Under the pieces are notes generated by a model. That model was not told where the DNA came from. It saw only the letters and a program-made list of their open reading frames with translations, and did no database searches. The position numbers and the translations under genes were made by a program. 64,000 nt of DNA from assembly GCF_001685015.1 (NCBI RefSeq), contig NZ_MAYT01000012.1:372245-436244 (forward strand), written 5' to 3'. This DNA is from Pseudobacillus wudalianchiensis (lineage in GTDB: Bacteria; Bacillota; Bacilli; Bacillales; Domibacillaceae). Of this stretch, positions 18,659 through 28,237 are shown piece after piece. The number at the start of each line of letters is the position of its first letter. The first letter of the stretch is position 1.

Positions 18659-19467
18659 GCAGCACAGAAAACGTATTAAGCCCGGAATATAAAGAAGCAG
18701 TAACGAATCTGTTATTTCAATTAGCAGATGACGACTTCTTAATTTCTTATCGGGGCTCTGAGTGGCTCGGACTCGCTCCTCACATTGAGGAAGACGTTGC
18801 TTCTTCCTCTATCAGCCAGGATACGATGGGACACGCGGCAATGTATTATACGCTTCTTGAAGAAGTAGGAGCAGGAAAAGCGGATGATCTTGCCCACCTT
18901 CGTCCGGCTCAGGAAAGAAAAAACAGCATACTGGCTGAACGTGTGAACGGTGAAGGATATTACATGGAAACACCTCAATACGATTGGGCTTATGCTGTCG
19001 TGAGAAACTTCTTTTACTCGCAGGCGAAAAAAGTGAAAGTGGATTCTTTACGTCAAAGCTCTTATCAGCCGCTTGCAGAAACAGCGGTAAAAGTGAACAT
19101 GGAACTTTACTATCACTTATTGCACTGGAAAACATGGTTTGTTCAATTGTTAAGCTCGACAGACGAAGCAAAACAAAAAATGAACGACGCAATTGATCTT
19201 GTAATGAAGGATTTTGGAGACGTTTTCTCGTATGGTAATGATAAAGCGGCTATTGAAAGCAACAATCTGATTGCCAGCGAAGAAGAATTGAAAGATAGAT
19301 GGAAAGCGAACATGGCACCGATTTTTGAATCTCTTGGCTTGGCCGTACCGGCAATTCCTGAAGCGCCAGCTAAAAACGGACGCAACGGGGAGCATACAGA
19401 AGATTTAACAACGGCCCTATCCACTCTTTCCGAAGTATATAGATTGGACCCTGTAGCCGCTTGGTAA
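18655..19467 (+). CDS. paaC: PaaC, phenylacetyl-CoA epoxidase scaffold subunit
   Basis: A 270-aa ferritin-like subunit that lacks a complete iron-ligand set but keeps the fold (SQDTMGHAAMYYTLL, TPQYDWAYAVVRNFFYSQ). It stabilises PaaA. The ATG overlaps the paaB stop (ATGA), indicating coupled translation. The in-frame upstream ATG at 18637 lies inside paaB and lacks a ribosome site. Confidence 0.94.
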   Translation: MSSTENVLSPEYKEAVTNLLFQLADDDFLISYRGSEWLGLAPHIEEDVASSSISQDTMGHAAMYYTLLEEVGAGKADDLAHLRPAQERKNSILAERVNGEGYYMETPQYDWAYAVVRNFFYSQAKKVKVDSLRQSSYQPLAETAVKVNMELYYHLLHWKTWFVQLLSSTDEAKQKMNDAIDLVMKDFGDVFSYGNDKAAIESNNLIASEEELKDRWKANMAPIFESLGLAVPAIPEAPAKNGRNGEHTEDLTTALSTLSEVYRLDPVAAW

Positions 19468-19493
19468 TTTAACACCGAAAAGAGGTGGCCTTA

Positions 19494-19994
19494 ATGAATA
19501 CATCCATAGAATCTGCTAACAAACAAGTATATGAGGCACTAACAAATGTAAAAGATCCGGAGATTGATACAGTCAGTGTTATTGATCTCGGAATGGTAGA
19601 AGAAGTCATCACAGAAGGAAGCCGTGTCAAAGTCGTTCTTCTGCCGACATTTTTAGGGTGTCCGGCGTTAGAAATCATTAAAAAGAACACTGTGAACGCC
19701 GTCAAAGAACTTTCCTTTGTAGATGAAGTTGAGGTGGAATTTGTTTTTCACCCGCCGTGGACATCGGACCGGATTACAGACGAAGGGCACAAAGGCTTGC
19801 GCGCCTTCGGAATTGCCCCGCCGCCGGAGCACTTTGAAGAGGACGGCTCATGGCATGTAGATTGTCCGTACTGTGGTTCCACCTATGTCACCATGGAAAA
19901 TATCTTTGGGCCAACAGCCTGCAGAAGCATTTTATACTGCAAGAGCTGCAAAAACCCATTTGAAGCAATGAAACCTGTTTCAACAATGATGTAA
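19494..19994 (+). CDS. paaD: PaaD, epoxidase maturation protein (MIP18 family)
   Basis: A 166-aa protein. The N-terminal DUF59/MIP18 domain (KDPEIDTVSVIDLGMVEEV) is typical of iron-sulfur assembly factors. The C-terminal part has two CxxC pairs (DCPYCGSTYVT and YCKSCKNPF), a zinc-binding PaaD hallmark. PaaD is thought to help mature the redox centres of the epoxidase system. That is of interest because the usual iron-sulfur reductase PaaE is not in this operon. Confidence 0.94.
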   Translation: MNTSIESANKQVYEALTNVKDPEIDTVSVIDLGMVEEVITEGSRVKVVLLPTFLGCPALEIIKKNTVNAVKELSFVDEVEVEFVFHPPWTSDRITDEGHKGLRAFGIAPPPEHFEEDGSWHVDCPYCGSTYVTMENIFGPTACRSILYCKSCKNPFEAMKPVSTMM

Positions 19995-20012
19995 AAGTGG
20001 AGGGGATAGACA

Positions 20013-20321
20013 ATGGCAAAAGTAGTGGCGTTATATAAGCAACCAAAAGATAAAGAACAATTCGACGAGCATTATTTCAATGTTCATGGACCGATCACAG
20101 CGAAGATTCCTGGACTTCGTGAAATGAAAGTAACAAGATTCAACAAAAATGTTATGACAGGCGGCGAACCAGAACATTATCTGATGTGCGAAATGATCTA
20201 TGACAGCATGGAAGATTTAAAGAATGGCATGCGCTCCGATGAAGGAAAAGCTTCTGGCAAAGACTTAATGGGATTTGCAGGTGATCTCGTTACATTGATG
20301 ATCGGTGAGGAAGTGGAATGA
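20013..20321 (+). CDS. EthD-family small protein
   Basis: A 102-aa dimeric alpha/beta-barrel type protein with the EthD pattern (EHYFNVHGPI, VPxLxxM-like GLREMKV). EthD proteins are found in oxidative degradation operons, but their reaction is not established. The stop overlaps the next start (ATGA), so it is part of the paa operon. Confidence 0.8.
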   Translation: MAKVVALYKQPKDKEQFDEHYFNVHGPITAKIPGLREMKVTRFNKNVMTGGEPEHYLMCEMIYDSMEDLKNGMRSDEGKASGKDLMGFAGDLVTLMIGEEVE

Positions 20322-21094
20322 GCCGCTTTGAATTTATCGAAACATCTGTAACAAGCGGAACGGCGGTTGTCGAATTAAACCGCCCCCGCCAGTTAAATGC
20401 GCTGAACCGCAAAATGGTTAGTGAGATCGTGGAAGCGATCGAAACATTCGACCGTGACGAAGAAGTGCGCGTCATCGTCTTAACAGGAAAAGGCCATTCT
20501 TTCTCAGCAGGTGCTGACATTGACGAAATGGCAGAAGATGATCCGATCCGTCTTGAGTTATTAAATCAGTTTGCAGATTGGGACAGACTGTCATTAGTGA
20601 AAAAGCCGATCATTGGTGCTGTTAAAGGGTTTGTATTTGGTGGTGGATTCGAACTAGCTCTTAGCTGTGACATTTTAATTGCAGCGGCTGGTACAGAGTT
20701 TTCTTTCCCTGAGGTATCGATCGGTGTTATGCCGGGCGCAGGCGGCACACAGCGGCTGACAAAGCTCGTTGGCCGCACGAAAGCACTGGAATGGCTATGG
20801 ACAGGTGAGCGGATTCCTGCAGAAGCCGCTCTCGCCCACGGTGTGATTAATAAAATTGTGGCACCAGAGCTGTTGATGGAAGAAGCGATGAAATTCGCAG
20901 GCAGAATCGCAAAACAGCCGCCTCTTTCCGTACGACTCATCAAAGATTCGGTCAACAAGGCAGTAGATTATTCACTGTATGAAGGCATGCAGTATGAACG
21001 GAAAAACTTCTACCTGTTGTTTGCTTCACAGGATCAAAAAGAAGGCATGAATGCGTTTGTTGAAAAGAGAAAACCGAATTATAAAGGAAAGTAA
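20318..21094 (+). CDS. paaF: PaaF-like enoyl-CoA hydratase
   Basis: A 258-aa crotonase. Oxyanion and catalytic motifs are SAGADIDEM, GGGFELALSCD and PEVSIGVMPGAGGTQRL, with both catalytic Glu residues in place. This is expected for 2,3-dehydroadipyl-CoA hydratase in the last part of the phenylacetate route. Exact assignment among the three crotonases of this cluster is by position and motif only. Confidence 0.85.
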   Translation: MSRFEFIETSVTSGTAVVELNRPRQLNALNRKMVSEIVEAIETFDRDEEVRVIVLTGKGHSFSAGADIDEMAEDDPIRLELLNQFADWDRLSLVKKPIIGAVKGFVFGGGFELALSCDILIAAAGTEFSFPEVSIGVMPGAGGTQRLTKLVGRTKALEWLWTGERIPAEAALAHGVINKIVAPELLMEEAMKFAGRIAKQPPLSVRLIKDSVNKAVDYSLYEGMQYERKNFYLLFASQDQKEGMNAFVEKRKPNYKGK

Positions 21095-21108
21095 GGAGGC
21101 TTTGTCGA

Positions 21109-21882
21109 ATGTTTGAAACGATCCGTTACGACGTAAAAGACGGAGTGGCCTGGTTATTTTTAAATAGACCTGACAAATTAAACGCCTTTACAGCGCAGAT
21201 GAACCGTGAGATTAAAGATGCAGTAAAAGCTGCCTCACAGAATGACGAGGTTCGCTGCATCGTGATCACAGGGGAAGGGCGGGCATTTTGTTCTGGCCAG
21301 GATTTATCAGAAGTCGATGAAAGTATGGACCACGGTGACGTATTAAGAAAGCATTACGGTCCAATGGTGAAACAAATCAGACAATGTGAAAAGCCGATTA
21401 TAGCTGCTGTGAATGGAGTAGCGGCTGGTGCAGGATTTTCTCTTGCGCTCGCTTGTGATTTTAGGCTTGTTTCAGAAAAAGCAAGTTTCATAAACGCTTT
21501 TATTCACGTAGGACTGATCCCTGACTCCGGCAATCTCTATTTTCTTACACAGCTAGTCGGCCCAGCAAAAGCAGCTGAATTATCGATTTTGGGAGAGAAA
21601 GTGTCAGCCGCGCAAGCAGCAGAGCTTGGCCTTGCTAATCAACTGATTCCTGCTGAAGCATTTGAAGACGAAGTGAGTGCATTTGCAGCCCGTCTTGCCG
21701 TTATGCCGACAAAGGCAATCGGCTTAATTAAACGATCATTAAAAGCCGCTTCAGTGCTTTCTTTTGAAGACTACCTTGAGCAGGAAGCGCAAGGACAGCG
21801 GACAGCAGGATTAACGGCTGACCATCGTGAAGGCGTCGAAGCATTTTTGCAAAAAAGAAAACCTGTTTTCTCAGGAAAATAA
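21109..21882 (+). CDS. paaG: PaaG-like ring-1,2-epoxyphenylacetyl-CoA isomerase
   Basis: A 257-aa crotonase with SGQDLSEVD and LIPDSGN. The second catalytic Glu of hydratases is replaced by Asp, the pattern of PaaG isomerases that turn the epoxide into oxepin-CoA. The ribosome site AAGGAGG lies in the 14-bp gap after paaF. Confidence 0.88.
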   Translation: MFETIRYDVKDGVAWLFLNRPDKLNAFTAQMNREIKDAVKAASQNDEVRCIVITGEGRAFCSGQDLSEVDESMDHGDVLRKHYGPMVKQIRQCEKPIIAAVNGVAAGAGFSLALACDFRLVSEKASFINAFIHVGLIPDSGNLYFLTQLVGPAKAAELSILGEKVSAAQAAELGLANQLIPAEAFEDEVSAFAARLAVMPTKAIGLIKRSLKAASVLSFEDYLEQEAQGQRTAGLTADHREGVEAFLQKRKPVFSGK

Positions 21883-21896
21883 AGGGAGTGGAACTT

Positions 21897-23414
21897 ATGT
21901 CAACGACTCAAGAAACGAAAGTAGAACAAGAAGCGGTCAAACGCGACTTTTATCATTTAATCATCAATGGCGAGAAAGTAAAAAGCAGCACAGGTGAAAC
22001 GATCAAGACATACAATCCGGCAACTGGTGAATTAGTAGCTGAAGTAGCAAAAGCATCTAAAGAAGATACTGAAAAAGCGGTTGCAGCAGCACGCGAAGCA
22101 TTTGATAACGGCAAGTGGAAGAAGTATCCTGTTGGCCGTCGTGCGCAAGTGTTGAACAAAATCGCAGCTATTATGCGCTCTCGTTTTAACGAGCTTGTTG
22201 AATTGGAAGTTCTTGATACAGGTAAGACAATCCACGCTGCCCAAGGACAAATCACACAGGCGATTGAAGACTTTGAATTTTACGCTGGAGCGATCGTTGG
22301 CCATCGCGGCACAGTGAACAATGTCCCTGGACAATTCCATAACTATACTGAAAAAGAACCGGTTGGCGTTTGTGCGCAAATTACTCCATGGAACTATCCA
22401 ATGATGATGGCTGCTTGGAAAATTGCTCCTGCTATCGCTGTTGGCTGTTCCGTTATCGTGAAGCCAGCTTCTCTTACTCCGTTAACAACAATTGTTCTTG
22501 GAGAGATTTGTCAAGAAGCAGGCGTTCCTGCAGGTGTTGTCAATATCGTTCCGGGATCTGGAGCAGAAGTGGGCGACTATTTAGTAGGACATCCGCAAGT
22601 AGACAAAGTAGCGTTCACAGGTTCTACACCAATCGGAAAAGATATTATGGCGAAAGCTTCTCAAACATTAAAACGTGTAACTCTTGAACTTGGCGGTAAA
22701 TCTCCTAATCTCGTATTTGCCGATGCAGATATTGACGCGGCAGTAGACGGTTCATTATTCGGAATCTTCTATAATAGCGGGCAATCTTGTGAGGCGCGTT
22801 CCCGCCTGTATGTTCATGAAGACATTTATGATGAGTTCGTGAGCAAGTTCGTTGAGAAAGCGAAAAATATTAAGCTTGGCGATCCATTTGATAAAGGCAC
22901 ACATATGGGGGCGATCATTGACCAAGGCCAGCTTGATACAGTTGACGGCTATGTGAAGTCTGCTATCGAAGAAGGCGCGGAAATCCTTGCTGGCGGAAAG
23001 GTAGCACAGCCTGAAGGCTATGAAAACGGCTTCTGGTATGAGCCGACGGTTATTGCCAATGTGAACCATGATATGAAAGTTGTAAAAGAAGAAATCTTTG
23101 GTCCAGTTGTTGTTGTCATGAAGTTTAAAGATGAAAAAGAAGCGATCAGACTGGCGAATGACACTGAGTTTGGCCTCGGTTCTGCGATCTGGACAAAAGA
23201 CGGTGCTCGCGCAACTCGAGTAGCGAATCAAATCCAAGCAGGAATCGTGATGATTAACTGTCCGTTCTCTGCGTTCCCAGGCACACCATTCGGCGGATAC
23301 AAACAATCCGGCTTTGGCCGCGAGCTAAGCATTGAGTCACTGGATCTCTACACAGAAACGAAGAGCATCCTGTCTTACTATGGCAGCCGTCCGATCAATC
23401 CATTAGGAGTTTAA
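21897..23414 (+). CDS. Aldehyde dehydrogenase in the paa operon
   Basis: A 505-aa NAD(P)-dependent aldehyde dehydrogenase with the catalytic Glu in LELGGKSPN and Cys in NSGQSCEARS. It is single-domain: no MaoC/hydratase module as in PaaZ is fused. By position it may oxidise the semialdehyde formed on oxepin-CoA opening (PaaZ dehydrogenase role) or phenylacetaldehyde. The start at 21897 follows AAAGGGAG. Confidence 0.85.
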   Translation: MSTTQETKVEQEAVKRDFYHLIINGEKVKSSTGETIKTYNPATGELVAEVAKASKEDTEKAVAAAREAFDNGKWKKYPVGRRAQVLNKIAAIMRSRFNELVELEVLDTGKTIHAAQGQITQAIEDFEFYAGAIVGHRGTVNNVPGQFHNYTEKEPVGVCAQITPWNYPMMMAAWKIAPAIAVGCSVIVKPASLTPLTTIVLGEICQEAGVPAGVVNIVPGSGAEVGDYLVGHPQVDKVAFTGSTPIGKDIMAKASQTLKRVTLELGGKSPNLVFADADIDAAVDGSLFGIFYNSGQSCEARSRLYVHEDIYDEFVSKFVEKAKNIKLGDPFDKGTHMGAIIDQGQLDTVDGYVKSAIEEGAEILAGGKVAQPEGYENGFWYEPTVIANVNHDMKVVKEEIFGPVVVVMKFKDEKEAIRLANDTEFGLGSAIWTKDGARATRVANQIQAGIVMINCPFSAFPGTPFGGYKQSGFGRELSIESLDLYTETKSILSYYGSRPINPLGV

Positions 23415-23425
23415 TTTATTGAGGA

Positions 23426-23462
23426 AGACGGACAGGTGGCATTCAGGCCTCTTGTCCGTTTT
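23426..23462 (+). terminator. Hairpin between the aldehyde dehydrogenase and paaH
   Basis: ACGGACA (428-434) pairs with TGTCCGT (453-459) and an inner GGC/GCC, followed by TTTTC. It may partly attenuate transcription within the operon. Confidence 0.5.
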
Positions 23463-23484
23463 CACGCATAAGGGGGAGAACAAC

Positions 23485-24357
23485 ATGATCAACCGTATTG
23501 GAGTCGTCGGTTCTGGCGTGATGGGCAGAGGAATTGCTTATGTTGGAGCTGTCGGCGGTTACTCAGTAACAGTGGTAGATATTAATGAAGCTGCTTTGCA
23601 AAATGCTAAGCAGGAGATTGATGCAATTTTTGAAAAAGGTGTAGCGCGAGGGAAAATTACAGCCGAAGCCGCTGAGCAAGCACGCAAGAATTTAAGCTAT
23701 GAAAGAGACCTGGTACAAGTAGCAGCTGCCGCTGATTTAATGATTGAAGCGGTTCCTGAAAAAGTGGAAATTAAAAAGCAAGTATTTGAAACGATTGAAG
23801 AGCATGCACCGGAGCATTGCTTCTTTGCAACGAATACTTCTACAATGAGCCCGACCGAAATTGCTTCATTTGCTAAGCGCCCGGAAAAAACAATTGCGAT
23901 GCATTTTTTCAATCCGGTACACAAAATGCCGCTCGTTGAAATTATCCGTGGTTTAGAAACAAGCGATGAAACAGCCGCTGTTATTAAAGAAGTAGCCGAG
24001 AAGATGGGTAAGGAAACAGTCGTGATTAACGAATTCCCTGGATTCGTGACAAGCCGAATCAGTGCATTAGTGGGGAATGAAGCATTTTATATGCTGCAAG
24101 AAGGACTCGGTACACCAGAAGAAATCGATAAAGCGATCAAGCTAGGCTTAAATTACCCAATGGGTCCATTTGAATTAGTTGACCTTGTTGGTTTAGATGC
24201 CCGCTTGAACAACTTAAAATATTTGCATGAAAAGCTTGGCGAAAAATACCGTCCGGCACCGCTTCTTGAACAGTATGTTAAAGCGGGAAGACTTGGCCGC
24301 AAGAGCGGAAAAGGCGTTTACGATTATACGAACAAGGAAGAGTTGGTAAAAAAATGA
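23485..24357 (+). CDS. paaH: PaaH-like 3-hydroxyacyl-CoA dehydrogenase
   Basis: A 290-aa short-type 3-hydroxyacyl-CoA dehydrogenase. The NAD motif GSGVMGRGIA is at about 8-17, and the catalytic His lies in MHFFNPVHKMPLVEII. In this operon it should oxidise 3-hydroxyadipyl-CoA. I chose the ATG at 23485 behind AAGGGGGAGAA. Confidence 0.88.
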   Translation: MINRIGVVGSGVMGRGIAYVGAVGGYSVTVVDINEAALQNAKQEIDAIFEKGVARGKITAEAAEQARKNLSYERDLVQVAAAADLMIEAVPEKVEIKKQVFETIEEHAPEHCFFATNTSTMSPTEIASFAKRPEKTIAMHFFNPVHKMPLVEIIRGLETSDETAAVIKEVAEKMGKETVVINEFPGFVTSRISALVGNEAFYMLQEGLGTPEEIDKAIKLGLNYPMGPFELVDLVGLDARLNNLKYLHEKLGEKYRPAPLLEQYVKAGRLGRKSGKGVYDYTNKEELVKK

Positions 24358-25559
24358 GAGAAGTAGTCATTGTTGATGCAGTCCGCACACCGATTGGGAG
24401 ATATAAAGGGGCTTTAAAAGACGTCAGACCTGATGATCTTGGTGCCGTCGTGATTAAAGCGTTACTTGAAAGAAATCCAAATCTTCCGCCTGAGCAAATT
24501 GAAGAAGTTATTTTCGGCAACGCTAACCAGGCAGGCGAAGACAACCGCAACGTCGCTAGAATGTCCGCGCTTCTTGCTGGCCTTCCAGTAGAAGTAGGCG
24601 GAACAACAGTGAACCGTCTGTGTGGTTCAGGGCTTGATGCTGTCATGTATGCTGCCAGAGCGATTGCCGTTGGTGAAGGAGATATCTTTATCGCCGGTGG
24701 AACAGAAAGCATGACACGTGCACCGCTCGTCATGGCAAAGCCTGATAAGGACTTCCCGCGTGGAAATATGGAATTGCAGGATACGACGATTGGCTGGCGC
24801 TTCACGAATCCAAAGCTTCACGAAATGTACGGTACAGATTCTATGCCGCAAACAGCAGAAAATGTAGCACAGCGCTATAACATTTCTCGTGAAGCCCAGG
24901 ATAAATTTGCATTTGAAAGCCAGCAGCGCGCGAAAAAAGCAATGGAAGAAAATCGCTTTGCAGAAGAAATCGTGCCGGTCATCTACAAAGATCGAAAAGG
25001 CAATGAAGTGGTAGTGGATACCGATGAGCATCCGCGTCCAGATACAAGTCTTGAAAAACTAGGCAAGTTAAGAGCGTTGTTTGAAGGCGGTACGGTTACA
25101 GCTGGAAATGCTTCTGGTGTAAACGACGGAGCTTCTGCTTTGATTCTCATGAGTGCCGAAAAAGCAAAGGAACTGAATCTGAAGCCGCTTGCCAAATACG
25201 TGACAGGGGCAACGGCGGGTCTAGAGCCTGCCGTGATGGGTCTTGGACCAATTTACGCATCAAGAAAAGCACTGAGCCGTGCTGGCCTTACAGTGGCAGA
25301 CTTAGGCTTAATTGAGTTGAATGAAGCGTTTGCTTCTCAATCACTTGAATGTATCCGTCAATTAGAGCTTGACCAAAGCAAAGTAAATGTCAACGGAGGT
25401 GCCATTGCATTTGGCCATCCGCTTGGCGCGAGCGGCGCTCGTATTTTAACGACGCTTCTATATGAAATGAAAAAACGTGATGAAAAATACGGCTTAGCGA
25501 CTATGTGTATTGGTGTTGGTCAAGGGATTGCTGCGATCGTAGAAAATATAAACGACTAA
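24354..25559 (+). CDS. paaJ: PaaJ-like 3-oxoadipyl-CoA/3-oxo-5,6-didehydrosuberyl-CoA thiolase
   Basis: A 401-aa thiolase. The nucleophilic Cys is in [11 protein letters not shown], and the His and second Cys are in [11 protein letters not shown] and MCIGVGQG. The start overlaps the paaH stop (ATGA). In the pathway this enzyme cuts twice to give acetyl-CoA and succinyl-CoA. General acetyl-CoA acyltransferases look similar; the context decides. Confidence 0.9.
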   Translation: MREVVIVDAVRTPIGRYKGALKDVRPDDLGAVVIKALLERNPNLPPEQIEEVIFGNANQAGEDNRNVARMSALLAGLPVEVGGTTVNRLCGSGLDAVMYAARAIAVGEGDIFIAGGTESMTRAPLVMAKPDKDFPRGNMELQDTTIGWRFTNPKLHEMYGTDSMPQTAENVAQRYNISREAQDKFAFESQQRAKKAMEENRFAEEIVPVIYKDRKGNEVVVDTDEHPRPDTSLEKLGKLRALFEGGTVTAGNASGVNDGASALILMSAEKAKELNLKPLAKYVTGATAGLEPAVMGLGPIYASRKALSRAGLTVADLGLIELNEAFASQSLECIRQLELDQSKVNVNGGAIAFGHPLGASGARILTTLLYEMKKRDEKYGLATMCIGVGQGIAAIVENIND

Positions 25560-25650
25560 TGAGGAATGTAGAAGAGATCGATTTCTAGGCTCTTAGGCTG
25601 ATTGAAAGCGTTTGTCTACAATCTGGGATAAATAGGATCACTCGATAAAC

Positions 25651-25727
25651 AGGCTGTCCTTCAGGCGCCAGAGCTCTTTTCTGTTAAAGAAAAGGAAGAG
25701 CAGCGGCAGGCGTTGGACAGCTTTTTT
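25651..25727 (+). terminator. Long terminator hairpin after paaJ
   Basis: AGGCTGTCC pairs with GGACAGC across a branched inner hairpin (GAGCTCTTTTC/GAAAAGGAAGAGC) and is followed by six T. It separates the paaA-J operon from the third crotonase. Confidence 0.7.
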
Positions 25728-25748
25728 CTATAGAAAGGGAGAATGAAC

Positions 25749-26525
25749 ATGTCGACTGTTTTATATACGAAAGAAAATAACATTGCTTATGTAACGATTA
25801 ACCGCGAAAAAGCGCTGAACTGCTTTAACTACGAGACACTAAAACATCTGCAGGAAGTAACAGATGAAATTTCGATTGATCCAGAAGTAAAAGTCGTTAT
25901 TTTTACCGGTGCGGGCGAAAAAGCATTTAGTGCTGGCGCGGATTTAAAGGAGCGCAAAACATTAACAGAAACGGAAGTACGCCGCAATGTAAAAGCGATT
26001 CGGGACGTCTTTAATAGCATCGCTGCCCTGCCGCAGCCGACCATTGCTGCGGTAAATGGTTATGCCCTTGGCGGCGGTTTTGAATTAATGATCGCTTGCG
26101 ATTTTCCAATTGCAGTAGAAGGTGCCATGATGGGATTAACGGAAACGAGCTGGGCGATTATCCCGGGAGCTGGTGGCACACAGCGCCTGCCAAGACTTGT
26201 CGGCGAAATGAAAGCGAAAGAATTAATTTTTACCGCTAAGAAATTTACAGCCGAGGAAGGGCAGCAGCTTGGGGTTGTATTAAAAGTAGTGAAGAAGGAA
26301 GAGCTTATGACTGCTTGCGAACAGCTTGCTGCGGATATGATGAAAAACGGTCCCGTCGCGCTGAAACAAGCAAAATACGCGATTACCCAAGGAATGAACA
26401 CGGACCTGCAGACGGGTCTTGCGATTGAATCGAAAGCATACGAATTAACGATTCCAACAGAAGACCGCTTAGAAGCACTTCAAGCATTTAGTGAAAAAAG
26501 AAGTCCGAAATTCACAGGAAAATAA
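25749..26525 (+). CDS. Enoyl-CoA hydratase/isomerase (third crotonase of the cluster)
   Basis: A 258-aa crotonase with SAGADLKER, GGGFELMIACD and PGAGGTQRLPRLVG. Both Glu positions look hydratase-like. It is separated from paaJ by a terminator and lies just before paaX. It may duplicate PaaF or take part of the ring-opening/hydration step normally done by PaaZ. Substrate unknown. Confidence 0.82.
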   Translation: MSTVLYTKENNIAYVTINREKALNCFNYETLKHLQEVTDEISIDPEVKVVIFTGAGEKAFSAGADLKERKTLTETEVRRNVKAIRDVFNSIAALPQPTIAAVNGYALGGGFELMIACDFPIAVEGAMMGLTETSWAIIPGAGGTQRLPRLVGEMKAKELIFTAKKFTAEEGQQLGVVLKVVKKEELMTACEQLAADMMKNGPVALKQAKYAITQGMNTDLQTGLAIESKAYELTIPTEDRLEALQAFSEKRSPKFTGK

Positions 26526-26606
26526 GCTTTTTTCCTAATATCACGTTATAATAAGAGAAATAAAAGGAAAGTGATGCAAACGATCAAGGGAGAAAGAGTG
26601 GGAGAG

Positions 26607-27503
26607 ATGGCGAACACACAATCAATGATTTTCACCATTTACGGCGATTACATTCGCCATTATGGCAACAAAATTTGGATTGGCAGCTTAATTCGTGTAT
26701 TGAAAGAATTTGGCCATAACGAGCAATCAGTTCGTGTAGCCGTTTCACGAATGGTGAAGCAGGGGTGGATTCAGTCGGAGAAGAAGGGAAATAAGAGTTA
26801 CTATTTCCTGACACCGAGAGGCGAAGTGCGTATGGAAGAAGCGGCCCGCCGAATTTTTAAATTACAAGCGCACGATTGGGACGGCAAATGGCGGATGCTG
26901 ATGTATACCATCCCGGAGGAAAAAAGGCAGATTCGTGATGAATTACGAAAAGAGCTGTTATGGAGCGGGTTTGGGAGCTTTTCCAATGGCTGTTGGATTT
27001 CACCGAATAACCTTGAAAAAGAAGTGAAGATGCTCGTAGAGAAATACGACATTAGTGAGTATGTCGATTTATTTGTCGCGGATTATAAAGGGCCGCAGGA
27101 AGACCGCGCGCTCGTTGAAAAAAGCTGGCCGCTTGATGAAATTGAAGGAAAGTATGAAGAGTTTATTTCGACATACAGCAAACGGTATATCATCCATCAA
27201 AGCGCGATGGCGAGCGGGCAAATGACCGATGCGGAATGCTTTGTAGAACGGACAAACCTCGTTCATGAATACCGTAAATTTCTTTTTACCGATCCGGGAC
27301 TGCCAAAAGAGCTGCTGCCGTCTATGTGGAACGGCGATCACGCTGCTCTTTTGTTCGCGCAGTATTATAAATTGCTCGCAGAACCAGCCAGCCGCTTTTT
27401 CGAGGAAGTGTTCCGTGAAGACAACGATATGCGCCGCAAGGATAAATCATATGATGCCGCGGATCATCCGTACATTGTAAATCAGAGCGCATACCAAAAA
27501 TAA
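26607..27503 (+). CDS. paaX: PaaX, phenylacetyl-CoA-responsive repressor
   Basis: A 298-aa regulator with an N-terminal winged helix (IYGDYIRHYGNKIWIGSLIRVL, then SVRVAVSRMVKQGWI), a central Cas2-like domain and a C-terminal ligand domain, the usual PaaX layout. Phenylacetyl-CoA relieves PaaX repression in known systems. ACGTTATA overlaps the TATAAT at 26547-26552 upstream and also occurs before paaA, so it may be an operator. The start could also be the ATG at 26574 behind AAAGGAAAGTG. Confidence 0.9.
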   Translation: MANTQSMIFTIYGDYIRHYGNKIWIGSLIRVLKEFGHNEQSVRVAVSRMVKQGWIQSEKKGNKSYYFLTPRGEVRMEEAARRIFKLQAHDWDGKWRMLMYTIPEEKRQIRDELRKELLWSGFGSFSNGCWISPNNLEKEVKMLVEKYDISEYVDLFVADYKGPQEDRALVEKSWPLDEIEGKYEEFISTYSKRYIIHQSAMASGQMTDAECFVERTNLVHEYRKFLFTDPGLPKELLPSMWNGDHAALLFAQYYKLLAEPASRFFEEVFREDNDMRRKDKSYDAADHPYIVNQSAYQK

Positions 27504-27505
27504 AA

Positions 27506-27542
27506 AGAGAAAGGCGCTCAAAATAGCGCCTTTCTCTTTTTT
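27506..27542. terminator. Terminator after paaX
   Basis: AGAGAAAGGCGCT/AGCGCCTTTCTCT with a 6-nt loop and a T tail. Confidence 0.88.
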
Positions 27543-27637
27543 ACGAGCAAAATGATGGGGAATGAGCGGAATGGGTGGATTTGTGATCGTGATCATGTCG
27601 AATATTCACTCAAACCACGAAAACATGAGTGATGGAC

Positions 27638-28156
27638 TTAGTCCTTCTTAAAGATTTCGCTGAATTCATAGCCTTTTTGGACATATGTATCGATCGAAAG
27701 CTGGATAAGCTCGAAGTCTTTGTCGTTTAATTCACGTACGACTTTTCCCGGCGAACCTACGACGAGCGAGCGCGGTGGGATTTTCTTGCCGCTTGGAATT
27801 AACGTGTTCGCTCCAATAATGCATTCTTCGCCAATTTCAGCATGATCGAGAATAGTAGAGCCCATGCCGACAATAGAGCGCTTCCCTATTTTGCAGCCAT
27901 GTAAAATAACGTTGTGGCCGACTGTTACTTCATCTTCTACGACTACTGGTGCCTCTTCATATAAGTGAATCGTTGAATTATCTTGAATGCTGCAGCGTTT
28001 GCCGATTGTAATCGATCCTTCATCTCCGCGGAGCACCGCATTAAACCAAATGGTCGATTCCGCACCGATGTGAACATCGCCGATGAGATAGGCTCCTGGA
28101 GCAACGAATACTGTTTCATCTAATTCAGGTTTTTTTCCGTTATACGCAACAATCAT
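27638..28156 (-). CDS. PaaY-like gamma-carbonic-anhydrase family protein
   Basis: A 172-aa left-handed beta-helix protein. Hexapeptide repeats run from about residue 20 to 140, with His residues in IQDNSTIHLYEE and VTVGHNVILHG at the positions of the metal ligands. PaaY is a thioesterase-like member next to paaX in E. coli; Bacillus YtoA is a close look-alike. Proximity to paaX favours a phenylacetate-linked role, but the family is broad. Confidence 0.78.
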   Translation of the reverse strand: MIVAYNGKKPELDETVFVAPGAYLIGDVHIGAESTIWFNAVLRGDEGSITIGKRCSIQDNSTIHLYEEAPVVVEDEVTVGHNVILHGCKIGKRSIVGMGSTILDHAEIGEECIIGANTLIPSGKKIPPRSLVVGSPGKVVRELNDKDFELIQLSIDTYVQKGYEFSEIFKKD

Positions 28157-28237
28157 GGAATCCCTCCAAATATAAATTTACGCAATTGTTTTTCTTTTTT
28201 ATTTATTATAACATTTCTTTTAAGAGGAGGAGAAAAA

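Noticed and set aside
22755..23306. 183-codon frame antisense to the aldehyde dehydrogenase
   Set aside because: Shadow of a conserved enzyme gene; no start signal.
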